Part shown: positions 1 to 7,901 of the stretch, piece after piece
Position numbering within the stretch: the stretch's first letter is position 1
How the letters are laid out: each line of letters starts with the position of its first letter
Origin: Pseudoalteromonas piscicida
GTDB taxonomy: Bacteria > Pseudomonadota > Gammaproteobacteria > Enterobacterales > Alteromonadaceae
Assembly: GCF_002208135.1 (NCBI RefSeq)
Contig: NZ_CP021647.1
Coordinates: 995,501-1,059,500, forward strand
Direction: 5' to 3'
DNA length: 64,000 nt
Notes under the pieces: model-generated
What the model saw: the letters and a program-made list of their open reading frames with translations, nothing else
What the model was told of the DNA's origin: nothing
The model's database searches: none
Program-made: the position numbers and the translations under genes

Positions 1-329
1 ATATCGACAGGCGTAGGCCAAGTGATAGAAACATTTCCAGTCTTATTGTCAAGAATGCATGGGGGAATCGTACCTTTGAAGCTAGTTACAGATGTTCCGT
101 CGGTATTGGCAAATAAAACTGAGCAAGTATACAGCTTGTTTTCTGGACTGAAGTTCTCAATAGCGTAATCGAAAGAAACTTTAATTTCATGTTTTCTTTG
201 CTGTAAATTGCCAATCTCTTCAACTTCTAGATTGGACAGTGATGCAGTGCTTATTTCTATTTGAGAATAATCTGTTGTTGCGCAACCGCTGAGGATGAGC
301 AGTGATGCTAAAACAGGTAATACTTTCAT
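1..329 (-). CDS. Lipoprotein, 3' end outside window
   Basis: The minus-strand reading frame starts at an ATG at 329-327 and stays open to the window edge, so only the first 109 residues are seen. The N-terminus has a short hydrophobic stretch ending in LILSGC, a clear lipobox, so the product should be a lipid-anchored envelope protein. A strong ribosome binding site (AAGGAG) lies 7 bases before the start. The mature part is polar with a few aromatic beta-like segments and two further cysteines. I do not recognise the family. The product is too short to carry an annotation from the ORF alone. Confidence 0.75.
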   Translation of the reverse strand, partial: MKVLPVLASLLILSGCATTDYSQIEISTASLSNLEVEEIGNLQQRKHEIKVSFDYAIENFSPENKLYTCSVLFANTDGTSVTSFKGTIPPCILDNKTGNVSITWPTPVD

Positions 330-478
330 TATTTTCTCCTTAAAATAAAGTTTGTAATAAGTAATTGAAACCTTAAATAATTTGTTTTTGGTCAAAGCTT
401 GCTTAATGAAAGATAGCGTGACGTGTAGATTTGCATGATAGGAAAAGGTAACGAAAAATTAAACTAGTGTCACTATAT

Positions 479-1060
479 TTATACAAACAAGCTGTACATC
501 GCAGGTTTTAGCGGCTGTAAATGTATTTTGATTTTTTCGCGAATGTCACTCGACTGGTTTTGGCTTAACTTAAAAGCGCCATGCATCGTATTGATTTTAA
601 TCTTGAAAAAGTTAATGGCGTTAAACAGCGATTGGCGCTGATTGGCAGGCACGCTATCAAGCTGCCAATCAGTATTTGAAAACTGCTCAAAATGCGTTAT
701 CTGCGCTTGCATTGACGCGTATTTTTCATCATCAGTAGTAATAAGCGCGAGCTCACCTTCAACTATCACATTTGCATACAACCACGTGGGGAGCTTTATG
801 TCAGGGATAACCGCGGGTGAGAGGTAATGATCTTCACAGTGGAAAACTGCTTGAATAACACCGTCCGCGTGGAAAATTGGGTTATCTTTTGTAGCGTGTC
901 CAAGTAAATAAGCATGGTCATCACTTAATGTTAGCGGTACAAAAACCGTCTTTATCTTGCCTTCCTGTATCACCGTCAGCGTGGCCAGCGGGTGTTTCGA
1001 GATCACAGATCTGAGTATGTTTGGATTGCTTTCAACGTAGTAGTTTCTTGGGTAGCTCAT
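479..1060 (-). CDS. PaiB-like FMN-binding protein
   Basis: The 193-residue protein matches the PaiB/FMN_bind_2 family in length and layout: an N-terminal MSYPRNYYVE segment, a split-barrel FMN-binding core, and the conserved HYLSP.VIPDIKLPTWLYANV stretch near residues 77-98, where family members read roughly 'YVSP.WY.....VPTWNY..V'. Bacillus PaiB is described as a negative regulator of sporulation and protease genes; other members may be flavin reductase-like or heme-related. It overlaps the upstream GNAT gene by ATGA, so the two are translationally coupled. PaiA is also a GNAT acetyltransferase, so the pair resembles paiAB in order and content. The molecular role here is not known. Confidence 0.8.
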   Translation of the reverse strand: MSYPRNYYVESNPNILRSVISKHPLATLTVIQEGKIKTVFVPLTLSDDHAYLLGHATKDNPIFHADGVIQAVFHCEDHYLSPAVIPDIKLPTWLYANVIVEGELALITTDDEKYASMQAQITHFEQFSNTDWQLDSVPANQRQSLFNAINFFKIKINTMHGAFKLSQNQSSDIREKIKIHLQPLKPAMYSLFV

Positions 1061-1647
1061 AACTTTTCCTCCAACCTCGCTTTCACTTCAGGCCACATCT
1101 CGTCGGTGATGGCGAATCGTGCTGTATTACGGTAACTTCCGTCGGGCAGGCGTCTATCTTTTAACGACAAGCCTTCAAAATGGGCACCGAGGCGTGCGAT
1201 AGCATTACGAGACTTATGGTTACATTCATGCGTTTGAAATTGCACTCGCACTAGTCCAATCGCCTCAAAGGCATATTTGAGCAACAGATATTTGGTGTGG
1301 GTGTTGACATGCGTGCGTTGAAATTCTGTACCAATAAAAGTATGGCCGATTTCGGCACTTAGGTTGAGTTTATCAAGTCTAAACAAGCGGCTATTACCAG
1401 CCAGTTTACCTGAATCTTTATCTATGATTGCAACAACAAGTTGTTCGCTTTCATCAAACTGCGCAGAGCCGTAAAACCATTGCTCTATGGTTTTTAGATC
1501 GCGACAATAATTGTTAAATACCCACTTCCAGATCTCAGCTTTTTTGCCACGAGCCAATAACTCAGGTAAATGCGCGGCTTCAAGCGGAGTGAGCTTGACG
1601 CGATTGGATTCTAAGGTTTGTTTTGAAAGCATCAATATTCCATTCAT
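1057..1647 (-). CDS. RimJ/RimL-type GNAT acetyltransferase
   Basis: The 196-residue protein has the GNAT fold of the RimJ/RimL subgroup (Acetyltransf_3). Near residues 100-130 it reads EIGHTFIGTEFQRTHVNTHT, the acetyl-CoA-binding motif A of this subgroup, followed by the usual LGLVRVQFQTHECNHKSRNAI-type segment (here starting IGLVRVQF). It probably transfers an acetyl group from acetyl-CoA to an amine or a protein N-terminus; the substrate is unknown. It heads a two-gene operon with the PaiB-like gene and faces a MocR regulator across 81 bases. M6 is an alternative start. Confidence 0.85.
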   Translation of the reverse strand: MNGILMLSKQTLESNRVKLTPLEAAHLPELLARGKKAEIWKWVFNNYCRDLKTIEQWFYGSAQFDESEQLVVAIIDKDSGKLAGNSRLFRLDKLNLSAEIGHTFIGTEFQRTHVNTHTKYLLLKYAFEAIGLVRVQFQTHECNHKSRNAIARLGAHFEGLSLKDRRLPDGSYRNTARFAITDEMWPEVKARLEEKL

Positions 1648-1682
1648 TCTGCGTTTTTAATGCTTGCATATTGCGCTGATTT

Positions 1683-1702
1683 TGGTTGATATAAAACAAC
1701 CA
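1683..1702. promoter_or_regulatory. Inverted repeat between acetyltransferase and MocR gene
   Basis: TGGTTG-N8-CAACCA is a perfect 6-bp inverted repeat with an AT-rich centre. It lies in the 81-base divergent promoter region. It could be an operator for the MocR-type regulator encoded next to it, which would then control itself and the GNAT/PaiB-like operon. This is inference from position only. Confidence 0.35.
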
Positions 1703-1728
1703 GATTTAATAACTTAATTAGACCAGTT

Positions 1729-3186
1729 TTGATTTCTATTAGCCCAAAAACACAGTCTCAAGACGCTAAACATAAACGCTTAGCAGATGTTTTACGCTGC
1801 GCCATTACCGAAGGTAAACTCACACCCGGTGACAAACTTCCTTCGGCCCGAAAGCTGGCTGAGTTACATGGTATGAACCGGCACACGGTGATGAATGCCC
1901 TACAAAACTTGGTAGCTGAAGGCTGGCTGGTGGTTAAAGAGCGTAGCGGCTATCGAGTCAATGCTGAGCTACCTATTTTCAGTAGCCAACAGATAACTTC
2001 AGAGGTGCCTTCTACACCACAAATTGTACCGCAATTTGCTAAAACACTGACTCCAGTAAGCAGCACTAAGTGTACGGCCTATCGCTATAGTTTTGCAGGG
2101 GGCTTACCAGATCTTCATGCCTTTCCCTATAATGAGTTTAAGCGGTTTTTGGTAAAGGCGTGTCGCAAAACCAATGTCAGTCATTTTCACTATTCAGACA
2201 TTGCGGGGTGCGAGTTGCTGAAATTTCAAATTCGGGCGTATTTGCGCCGATCAAGGGGACTGGTATGTGATGACTTACTGATTTGTAATGGCTCCCAAGA
2301 AGCGCTCTCGTTGGTGGCAAATGCATTTATTAATCCAGGTGATGGTGTTGCCATCGAGATGCTTGGTTATCCACCTGCGCGACACACCTTTACCAATGCT
2401 GGCGCTGAAGTTTTTGCTTTAGCCCAAGACGCAGAAGGCATTAAAGTGGAGGCCTTGGCGCGCTGCCTTGAACAAAATAAGGTGAAGTTGCTGTACTTAA
2501 CTCCTCTGCATCAATATCCAACTACAGTGACTTTATCGGTACCGAGGCGCATGGCGATTTATCAGCTGTGCCAGCAGTATGGCGTGTTTATTATTGAAGA
2601 CGATTACGACCATGAGTTTCATTATCTCTGCCCGCCGTTGCAGCCGATGGCGGCATGCGACCCAAGTGGTATTGTGATTTATATTTCTACCTTCTCAAAA
2701 ATTATGTTTGCCGGTGCTCGTGTGGGTTACATGAGCGCACGGACAGATGTGCTTGCGCAATTGGTGGCACGTAAGCAGCTACTTAATCACAAAAATGATG
2801 CGCTTACTCAGTTGGCTGTGGCTGACTGGATGGAAGAGGGCGGGTTTGAACGCCATTTACGGCGCATGACCAAAGCCTATCAAGTACGCCATCACGCGAT
2901 GGCGCAGCACCTAAACGAGCTGAAAGTCACGCTAGATATTGATTTTGAAGTGCCGCAAGGCGGTATGGCGTATTGGGTAAATAGCAAACGCGATGTGTCG
3001 AAATTATCTGAAAAAGCGCGTGAAAAGGGAATTTACGTACAATGTGAGCCTGAATTTACCCTCGATAAGGCTAGTAGTTTAAGTCATATTCGCTTAGGCT
3101 TTGCGGCGCAAGAAATCGAGCAACAGCAAGCTGGGCTGAGCGAATTATTTGCTTTAGTCGCTGAGCTGGAGAAAAATCATGAATAA
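1729..3186 (+). CDS. MocR/PdxR-type regulator (GntR HTH plus aminotransferase fold)
   Basis: The 485-residue protein joins an N-terminal GntR winged helix (about residues 10-80, with LTPGDKLPSARKLAELHGMN and the recognition region RHTVMNALQNL) to a fold-type I aminotransferase domain (about 120-480). The PLP-binding lysine is K324 in STFSKIMFAGARVGYM, and the upstream IIEDDYDHEF motif carries the expected aspartate. MocR proteins sense PLP or an amino-compound/PLP adduct and act on the neighbouring divergent gene; PdxR is the best-known member. The start taken is a TTG at 1729, and the true start could be slightly different. The last 8 bases overlap the next gene. Confidence 0.88.
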   Translation: MISISPKTQSQDAKHKRLADVLRCAITEGKLTPGDKLPSARKLAELHGMNRHTVMNALQNLVAEGWLVVKERSGYRVNAELPIFSSQQITSEVPSTPQIVPQFAKTLTPVSSTKCTAYRYSFAGGLPDLHAFPYNEFKRFLVKACRKTNVSHFHYSDIAGCELLKFQIRAYLRRSRGLVCDDLLICNGSQEALSLVANAFINPGDGVAIEMLGYPPARHTFTNAGAEVFALAQDAEGIKVEALARCLEQNKVKLLYLTPLHQYPTTVTLSVPRRMAIYQLCQQYGVFIIEDDYDHEFHYLCPPLQPMAACDPSGIVIYISTFSKIMFAGARVGYMSARTDVLAQLVARKQLLNHKNDALTQLAVADWMEEGGFERHLRRMTKAYQVRHHAMAQHLNELKVTLDIDFEVPQGGMAYWVNSKRDVSKLSEKAREKGIYVQCEPEFTLDKASSLSHIRLGFAAQEIEQQQAGLSELFALVAELEKNHE

Positions 3187-3511
3187 GCAACAAGCACTAG
3201 CCGAATTTGTTACATTCGGCCCACGCAAAGAACAGGCATTAACTATACTATTGAGCGATAACAGCGCAGTATCACTTGCTATCAGCAAGGCGATGCTAAA
3301 TGTGGTGTTAGCAAAATATCTCAGTGGTGAAATCGACGAGGATGACCTCGAAAGCTGGGCTGGGTTTGTTGAACTGCGTGACGAGGTTGACTGCACCTTG
3401 GTAGAAGATTATCTCTATGCCTTGAATAATCCAGAGCTGATGGGTGGAATTAACCTCGACTCCATCGGTAATATGATGAAACTCATTAAAACACAAAAGG
3501 AAATACCATGA
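3179..3511 (+). CDS. Conserved hypothetical protein (110 aa)
   Basis: This is a small acidic, helical protein with no signal peptide and no membrane segment. I do not recognise the family. Its centre (IDEDDLESWAGFVELRDEVD, about residues 52-71) is strongly acidic and looks like a conserved core. The start overlaps the end of the MocR gene by 8 bases and its own end overlaps the next gene by ATGA, so all three genes should be translated together. Confidence 0.7.
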   Translation: MNKQQALAEFVTFGPRKEQALTILLSDNSAVSLAISKAMLNVVLAKYLSGEIDEDDLESWAGFVELRDEVDCTLVEDYLYALNNPELMGGINLDSIGNMMKLIKTQKEIP

Positions 3512-3912
3512 GATTAATGGCGGCCGCATTGTTTTTATTATATAGCCAAATCGCGTTGGCGGGAGGAGATGTGTGTGAAAACCCTATCTCAACCATAGAG
3601 ATCAACGAGTGCGCAATGAGCGAACTTAACGCGCGAACCGAAGCGCTTGAACGCTACTATCAAAAAAGCCTCGAGCATAACGCCTATGATGAGCAGCTTG
3701 TGGAAGCGATTAAAACCTCACAATCGGTATGGCAAAGCTATCTCGATGCTCACTGTGACGCAGTGTATACCCAATGGCGAGAAGGCACTATTCGCGGTGT
3801 GATGGCAATCGAATGTCGAAAGGAATTAGTTAAAACCAGAACGCATACACTTTGGGCTAACTTTTTGACTTATATGGATAGTACGCCTCCAGTATTACCA
3901 GAACCTGAGTAA
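3508..3912 (+). CDS. Secreted LprI-family (DUF1311) protein
   Basis: The 134-residue protein starts with a signal peptide (cleavage likely after IALAG, near residue 19). The mature part is a helical domain with the LprI/DUF1311 pattern: an early cysteine (DVCENP), a second (NECAMSELNARTEAL), then WQSYLDAHCDAV and a final CRKELVKTRTHTL. Four conserved cysteines should form two disulfides. The family is named after mycobacterial LprI, a lysozyme inhibitor, but most members are unstudied. The ATGA overlap couples it to the gene before. Confidence 0.8.
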   Translation: MRLMAAALFLLYSQIALAGGDVCENPISTIEINECAMSELNARTEALERYYQKSLEHNAYDEQLVEAIKTSQSVWQSYLDAHCDAVYTQWREGTIRGVMAIECRKELVKTRTHTLWANFLTYMDSTPPVLPEPE

Positions 3913-3986
3913 AAGCGTGGTTATGTTAATTTACCTAACAATAGCCACTGTGAGTATTATTCTGAGCCTCGGCTATCTGCCTTAAC

Positions 3987-4676
3987 TTAGTCGGGAGCAA
4001 CCTCTGATGGTGTTTTATCTCTCAATAGCATCACGCCTAATACGATAAACCATAGGATTTGTCCGAGACCAAATATAGCAGTAGTAACCTCAAAAAACGG
4101 GTCTTTGGCAAGGAAAGATAAACCTGAAAATAAAGTTAAAATCCCAGCTAGACTCACAAGCAAACCCCAACAATGTAGCAGTGGGCTAAATATTTTATGT
4201 TTGAGACCGACGTAACTGATTGTAAGTACCCAAATCGCGCCAACCAATTCAATGCCACCGCCAAGCGCATCTACCACTATCGAAATGGTGCGATTAATCG
4301 TTAATGCAAGCGCAGGGTCCATCTCATAAAATTTTGCAATCGCTTCAATGCTGGTTAAAAAAATCATGGTACTGGCAAGGACAATCGCCGACCAAATATA
4401 GCCAACAACGCTAGCAAACTTCATCCAGTCAGGTGACATTGTGTTAAAGCGTTGATGAATTGCTTGCACCAACACAATCAGGGCAAAACTGAAAATAATC
4501 CCAATCACGATATAACCAAGAAAAAAGGTATCGCGATTTTGCACAAAGAAATCTAGATAAAGCGCTGGCGTATTGTGCTCACTTGAGTCCAAAATCCCAA
4601 AAAATAATACAAAGCCAAACAAATAAGTCGCGGCTTCTGTGAGTGCGGCGATACCTCCCCATTTTTGTAATGACAT
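3987..4676 (-). CDS. Multi-pass membrane protein (DUF4386-like)
   Basis: The 229-residue protein has about six hydrophobic segments (near residues 8-30, 50-72, 86-112, 130-155, 163-185, 198-218) and short polar loops, with no enzymatic motif. The spacing resembles DUF4386-type inner-membrane proteins, but I hold that match weakly. It is a single gene with a gap on both sides, convergent with the LprI-family gene. Function unknown. Confidence 0.65.
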   Translation of the reverse strand: MSLQKWGGIAALTEAATYLFGFVLFFGILDSSEHNTPALYLDFFVQNRDTFFLGYIVIGIIFSFALIVLVQAIHQRFNTMSPDWMKFASVVGYIWSAIVLASTMIFLTSIEAIAKFYEMDPALALTINRTISIVVDALGGGIELVGAIWVLTISYVGLKHKIFSPLLHCWGLLVSLAGILTLFSGLSFLAKDPFFEVTTAIFGLGQILWFIVLGVMLLRDKTPSEVAPD

Positions 4677-4807
4677 AGCGATTCCAGTTAATTTGATTAT
4701 TATTGTTGTACTCAGTTTAGCAACATATTAAGCATCAGCTCCAGAACAGGGCGTGTTTATTTGTAACAATAGTTTATTGAGCAGGGAAGGGGATTCGGGA
4801 GAGGAGA

Positions 4808-4827
4808 AGAGCACCTTTAGGTGCTCT
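4808..4827 (-). terminator. Hairpin after the S8 protease gene
   Basis: AGAGCACC-TTTA-GGTGCTCT is a perfect 8-bp stem, 8 bases past the stop of the protease gene. No run of T follows on the minus strand, so it may be an RNA-stabilising 3' hairpin rather than a classic intrinsic terminator. Confidence 0.45.
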
Positions 4828-4835
4828 CTAAGTTA

Positions 4836-5975
4836 TTAAAGATGAACGATGCTATCTGCATTGCCATCAGGATCGTTTGATGCTTTACCATCAGTACCTG
4901 GGTTACCATTTCGCATCATGATCACGGCACAGGCGGCAGGTGAAGCCATTGAAGTGCCTGACATAGTCGTTGTTCCGCCACCATTTTTAAGTGATAAAAT
5001 GCCAACACCAGGAGCTGCATAGTCTACAGGTGGGTTGCCATAATTTGAAAAGCTTGCAAAACGGTCATTTGAATCGGTCGCTGAAATAGTGAATACGCGG
5101 TTGTGTGAAGCACTAGCTGGAGACACATTTGCAGCGTGCTGGCTTTCGTTACCAGCGGCTACCACAAAGAAAGCACCAGATTGTTGCGCTGCGCTTTCAA
5201 CGGCATCATTTAGCTCTTGGTTGAAGCCGCCACCCAAGCTCATGTTTGCGCAGTCGCCAGGGCTTGCATTGACCGCAACATGATCAACACCAGCTAAAAC
5301 ACCTGACCAACTGCCTGAGCCGCGAGCATCTAACACTTTTACTGGAACGACAGTGGTGCCAGCTGCAACACCCACTACATCAATATCGTTATCGAGCGCG
5401 CCTATCGTACCCGCAACGTGTGTGCCGTGGCCGTTGCCGTCGTCCATGCCTGCATTTCTACCGCTAGAAAATGCAGAGAAACCGCGGCTTGCGTCAACGT
5501 TCAAATCTTGATGATCTAAGTCGATACCAGTATCAATAACCCAAGCGGTATAACCGTTGCCATTCACAGGACCACCAACACGCGTTACGCTCCAAGGTGT
5601 TGTCTGTGGGTTACTACCACCACCTGGTTTTCCCTTTGCTTTTGCCGGGCTTGCATACACTTTACCATCGGGAGTAAAGCGCATCACATCGCTATTTCCT
5701 GCAAACGCGGATTTAGCTTTGTCACAGCTCATGTTCACGGCCATGCCTTTAATGGTGTTTTTATAGACATGTTTCGCTTGTGCATTCGCTTTTGCGACCA
5801 TGCCACGCGCTTTACCTTCAACATCAAACTTTGAAACATCATCTTTAAAACGCACGATGCAGGTATTCGCAATTTCCGCATCCACGGCTGCGCCTTGATA
5901 CGTTGCATCTTGTGCAAAAACGGTAGTAGCACCAAACGTCGACATGATAGACAAAGTAAGTAGTGTTTTTTTCAT
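4836..5975 (-). CDS. Secreted S8 (subtilisin-like) serine peptidase
   Basis: The 379-residue precursor has a signal peptide (to about A21), an I9-like propeptide (about 30-105) and a subtilase domain. The catalytic triad is visible: D148 in AWVIDTGID, H183 in NGHGTHVAGT and S342 in SGTSMASP, with oxyanion N276 in VAAGNE. It should be exported, processed and act as an extracellular endopeptidase. Four cysteines (39, 84, 242, 349) may form disulfides. The C-terminus after residue 350 is short, with no PPC or other extension. It is monocistronic, with an AT-rich upstream region before the IS3 element. Confidence 0.92.
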   Translation of the reverse strand: MKKTLLTLSIMSTFGATTVFAQDATYQGAAVDAEIANTCIVRFKDDVSKFDVEGKARGMVAKANAQAKHVYKNTIKGMAVNMSCDKAKSAFAGNSDVMRFTPDGKVYASPAKAKGKPGGGSNPQTTPWSVTRVGGPVNGNGYTAWVIDTGIDLDHQDLNVDASRGFSAFSSGRNAGMDDGNGHGTHVAGTIGALDNDIDVVGVAAGTTVVPVKVLDARGSGSWSGVLAGVDHVAVNASPGDCANMSLGGGFNQELNDAVESAAQQSGAFFVVAAGNESQHAANVSPASASHNRVFTISATDSNDRFASFSNYGNPPVDYAAPGVGILSLKNGGGTTTMSGTSMASPAACAVIMMRNGNPGTDGKASNDPDGNADSIVHL

Positions 5976-6174
5976 CTTATTGTTCCTATTTATAATTATT
6001 TTAAAATTAACCTTTGAAACAGGTTGGTAACAAAGTTAGCTGTATATTAATAATTGTCAAAGGTGGAACGAAAAAAATATCTACTTTTTCCTATTTAGGT
6101 GCATAAATGAGTAGTATTTGGATTTTAACTTATCTAATCAAGTTGAGTTTATGCGCAGTATTAGAGTGTTGTAT

Positions 6175-7360
6175 TGTCACCTTCCCATAAAATGAGACAT
6201 CCATAATTGGAGTTTTCTGCAATCATTAAAGCAGGAGGCTAATTGATGAAGAAATCACGTTTTACCGAATCAAAGATCATTGATGTGCTGAAAGAAGCTG
6301 ACTCAGTTATGAGAGTTGAGGACGTATGTCGTAAACACGGCATTAGCAATGTACGTTTTACAACTGGAAGTCGAAGTATGGTGGTATGGAGGCGTCTGAT
6401 GTTAAAAAGCTTGTAGAAGAAAACCTTAAGCTCAAAAAAATATATGCTGAAGCCAACCTAGAAAATAGTGCGATTAAGGAGCTCTTTGCAAAAAAGGTTG
6501 TTGACAGCAGACAAGCGTAGTCGCGTAAGCATCTTGGTTGAAGCTGGCCTGAGTATTGTAAAATCATGCTCATTTGTGGGGCTCAGCCGCTCAGCCTTTT
6601 ACCGCCCAGAGCGGGACAGGCGTTATGCAGACGCTGCTGTCATTGATGCGATTAAAGAGGTACTTGAAAAGTCACCACAAGCTGGCTTCTGGAAGTGTGT
6701 GAACAGAATAAAATTTAAAGGGTATCCGTTTAAGCATAAGCGTATTTACCGTGTGTATTGCTTAATGGGTTTGAACTTAAGACGCAGAGCTAAGCGTAAA
6801 TTGCCGCAGCGGAAGCCGCAACCACTTGAGGTTAAGAGTGAGGTGAACTACCAATGGGCACTGGATTTTACATACGACACACTCTATTGCGGAAAACGAT
6901 TTAGAACCTTAAATGTGCTTGATGAAGCAACACGAGAATGCTTGGCTATAGAAGTGGATACATCACTTCCAGCTGCGCGAGTTATCCGTGTATTAGAGCA
7001 GTTAGAGTCAGAGCGTGGACGTTTACCAGTACAAATTCGTGTGGATAATGGCCCGAAACTAATTTCAAATAAACTAACAGATTGGTGTCATGAGCGAGAT
7101 ATAAGACTCGCTTATATAAAGCCTGGGAAGCTGCAACAAAATGCTTTTATAGAGCGTTTTAACGGCTCATTTAGAAGGGAGTTTTTAAATGCTTACTTGT
7201 TTGAGAGCCTCAATCAAGTGAGAGATATGGCTTGGTTCTGGCGTTTAGATTACAACGAAGAAAGAACACACGAAAGTATTGGTAACTTGCCTCCGACGAT
7301 TTACCGCACTAAGTCGGAAAACTCCAGTTTAGAGGTGTGTCATTGGAGGGGGAGTGGACG
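6175..7360 (+). mobile_element. IS3-family insertion sequence (degraded)
   Basis: The element holds orfA and orfB of an IS3-type transposase. The ends are imperfect inverted repeats of about 40 bases. The left end from about 6175 and the reverse complement of the right end up to about 7360 share TGTC/CGTC openings, AATGA.ACA and TGGAGTT. I could not find a convincing target duplication, so the exact ends are uncertain by a few bases. orfA carries a one-base deletion, so this copy is probably not autonomous. It sits directly against an attC-like hairpin on its right. Confidence 0.8.
6246..6520 (+). pseudogene. IS3 orfA (transposase helix-turn-helix), frameshifted
   Basis: The start (MKKSRFTESKIIDVLKEA) is a typical IS3 OrfA helix-turn-helix opening. 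After residue 36 (HGISN, near 6353) the frame goes wrong. Dropping back by one base restores the family pattern YNWKSKYGGMEASDVKKL and then a leucine-zipper-like segment to a TAG at 6518. This is explained by one base missing near 6353. An A6G run lies at 6490-6496, but a -1 shift there from the restored frame meets TGA within three codons. Confidence 0.8.
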
Positions 7361-7364
7361 CTAA
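6468..7364 (+). CDS. IS3-family transposase OrfB (DDE integrase core)
   Basis: This is the 298-residue OrfB with an N-terminal HTH_21-like part (GLSRSAFYRPERD) and an rve integrase core. The catalytic acids are visible: D in YQWALDFTYD, D in IRVDNGPKL and E in QNAFIERFNGSFRREFL. The start at 6468 is GTG, and in IS3 elements OrfB is normally made as a frameshift fusion with OrfA. The stop TAA (7362-7364) lies just outside the element, in flanking DNA. Without intact OrfA the protein is probably not functional alone. Confidence 0.88.
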   Translation: MRLRSSLQKRLLTADKRSRVSILVEAGLSIVKSCSFVGLSRSAFYRPERDRRYADAAVIDAIKEVLEKSPQAGFWKCVNRIKFKGYPFKHKRIYRVYCLMGLNLRRRAKRKLPQRKPQPLEVKSEVNYQWALDFTYDTLYCGKRFRTLNVLDEATRECLAIEVDTSLPAARVIRVLEQLESERGRLPVQIRVDNGPKLISNKLTDWCHERDIRLAYIKPGKLQQNAFIERFNGSFRREFLNAYLFESLNQVRDMAWFWRLDYNEERTHESIGNLPPTIYRTKSENSSLEVCHWRGSGR

Positions 7365-7463
7365 CGCCGCAAATAAACGGCTAAAAATAGTTGGCTATAA
7401 TTTGTGAGGAACGAACAAAGCCAACTGTTTTCTTCCGAACTTTAATTTGCTTTGTTATAAGGC
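7361..7463 (-). repeat. attC-like imperfect hairpin
   Basis: About 100 bases fold back on themselves. TAAC (7362-7365) pairs with GTTA (7454-7457), GCAAAT (7369-7374) with ATTTGC (7445-7450), and AGTTGGCT (7389-7396) with AGCCAACT (7419-7426), with unpaired bulges between. Read on the minus strand it opens TTATAACAAAGC and closes GCGGCGTTAGC. That is the layout of integron attC sites such as the Vibrio repeats. It lies 3' of a small minus-strand gene, where an attC should lie in a cassette. No integrase gene is in the window. Confidence 0.5.
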
Positions 7464-7586
7464 GATTGCACTGCATATTGACGGTACTTTACTACGAATT
7501 CTTTTGCTTGAGCTAGCGTCTCTGGATAAGGAACACTCTCATAGCTGTTTTTAGTAGTACGAATTTTTTGAAATAGGAATCAGTGC

Positions 7587-7844
7587 TCAATTAAAAATTT
7601 TACTTTTGTCCACTGAGCTAAATCCGATTTCTTGGGGGTTAAAGTGACGACCTAAGTTAACTGCAACTCCCTTACAAATAGGATATTCAATGCTCTCAGG
7701 GTAATCACATGGAGCAAGATTAAATTGGCGCATATTCGAAGTTCTACACTCACAACAAGCAAAAGACAGTGAATACTCAGGACCCTGATATTTCACTTGA
7801 GGTTTTGGTAAATCTCTACATCCAGCTTTTCTCCTTAGCTCCAT
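7587..7844 (-). CDS. Hypothetical protein, cassette-like (85 aa)
   Basis: This is a small cysteine-containing protein with FACCECRTS (near residues 29-37) and a later YPICKGVAVNLGRHF segment. The spacing of the cysteines could suit a small zinc site. I do not recognise a function. It lies between an attC-like hairpin (3' side) and a TTATAACG palindrome (5' side), which together look like the limits of an integron gene cassette. An AGG next to the ATG gives weak support for the start. Confidence 0.6.
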   Translation of the reverse strand: MELRRKAGCRDLPKPQVKYQGPEYSLSFACCECRTSNMRQFNLAPCDYPESIEYPICKGVAVNLGRHFNPQEIGFSSVDKSKIFN

Positions 7845-7875
7845 CCTCGATTGTTTGTCCGTAATTGCCTACACC

Positions 7876-7894
7876 TTATAACGTCGCGTTATAA
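7876..7894. repeat. TTATAACG palindrome at cassette-like junction
   Basis: TTATAACG-TCG-CGTTATAA is a perfect 8-bp palindrome 8 bases past the end of the relE-like gene. Its arms equal the outer core (TTATAAC) of the attC-like hairpin at 7361-7463. It could be a collapsed attC with the middle lost, or a fusion of two core sites. It could also serve as a transcription terminator hairpin. Confidence 0.5.
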
Positions 7895-7901
7895 CACAGT
7901 T

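Noticed and set aside
3923..3985. Possible 20-residue hydrophobic peptide
   Set aside because: There is no ribosome binding site and nothing to support it beyond an open frame.
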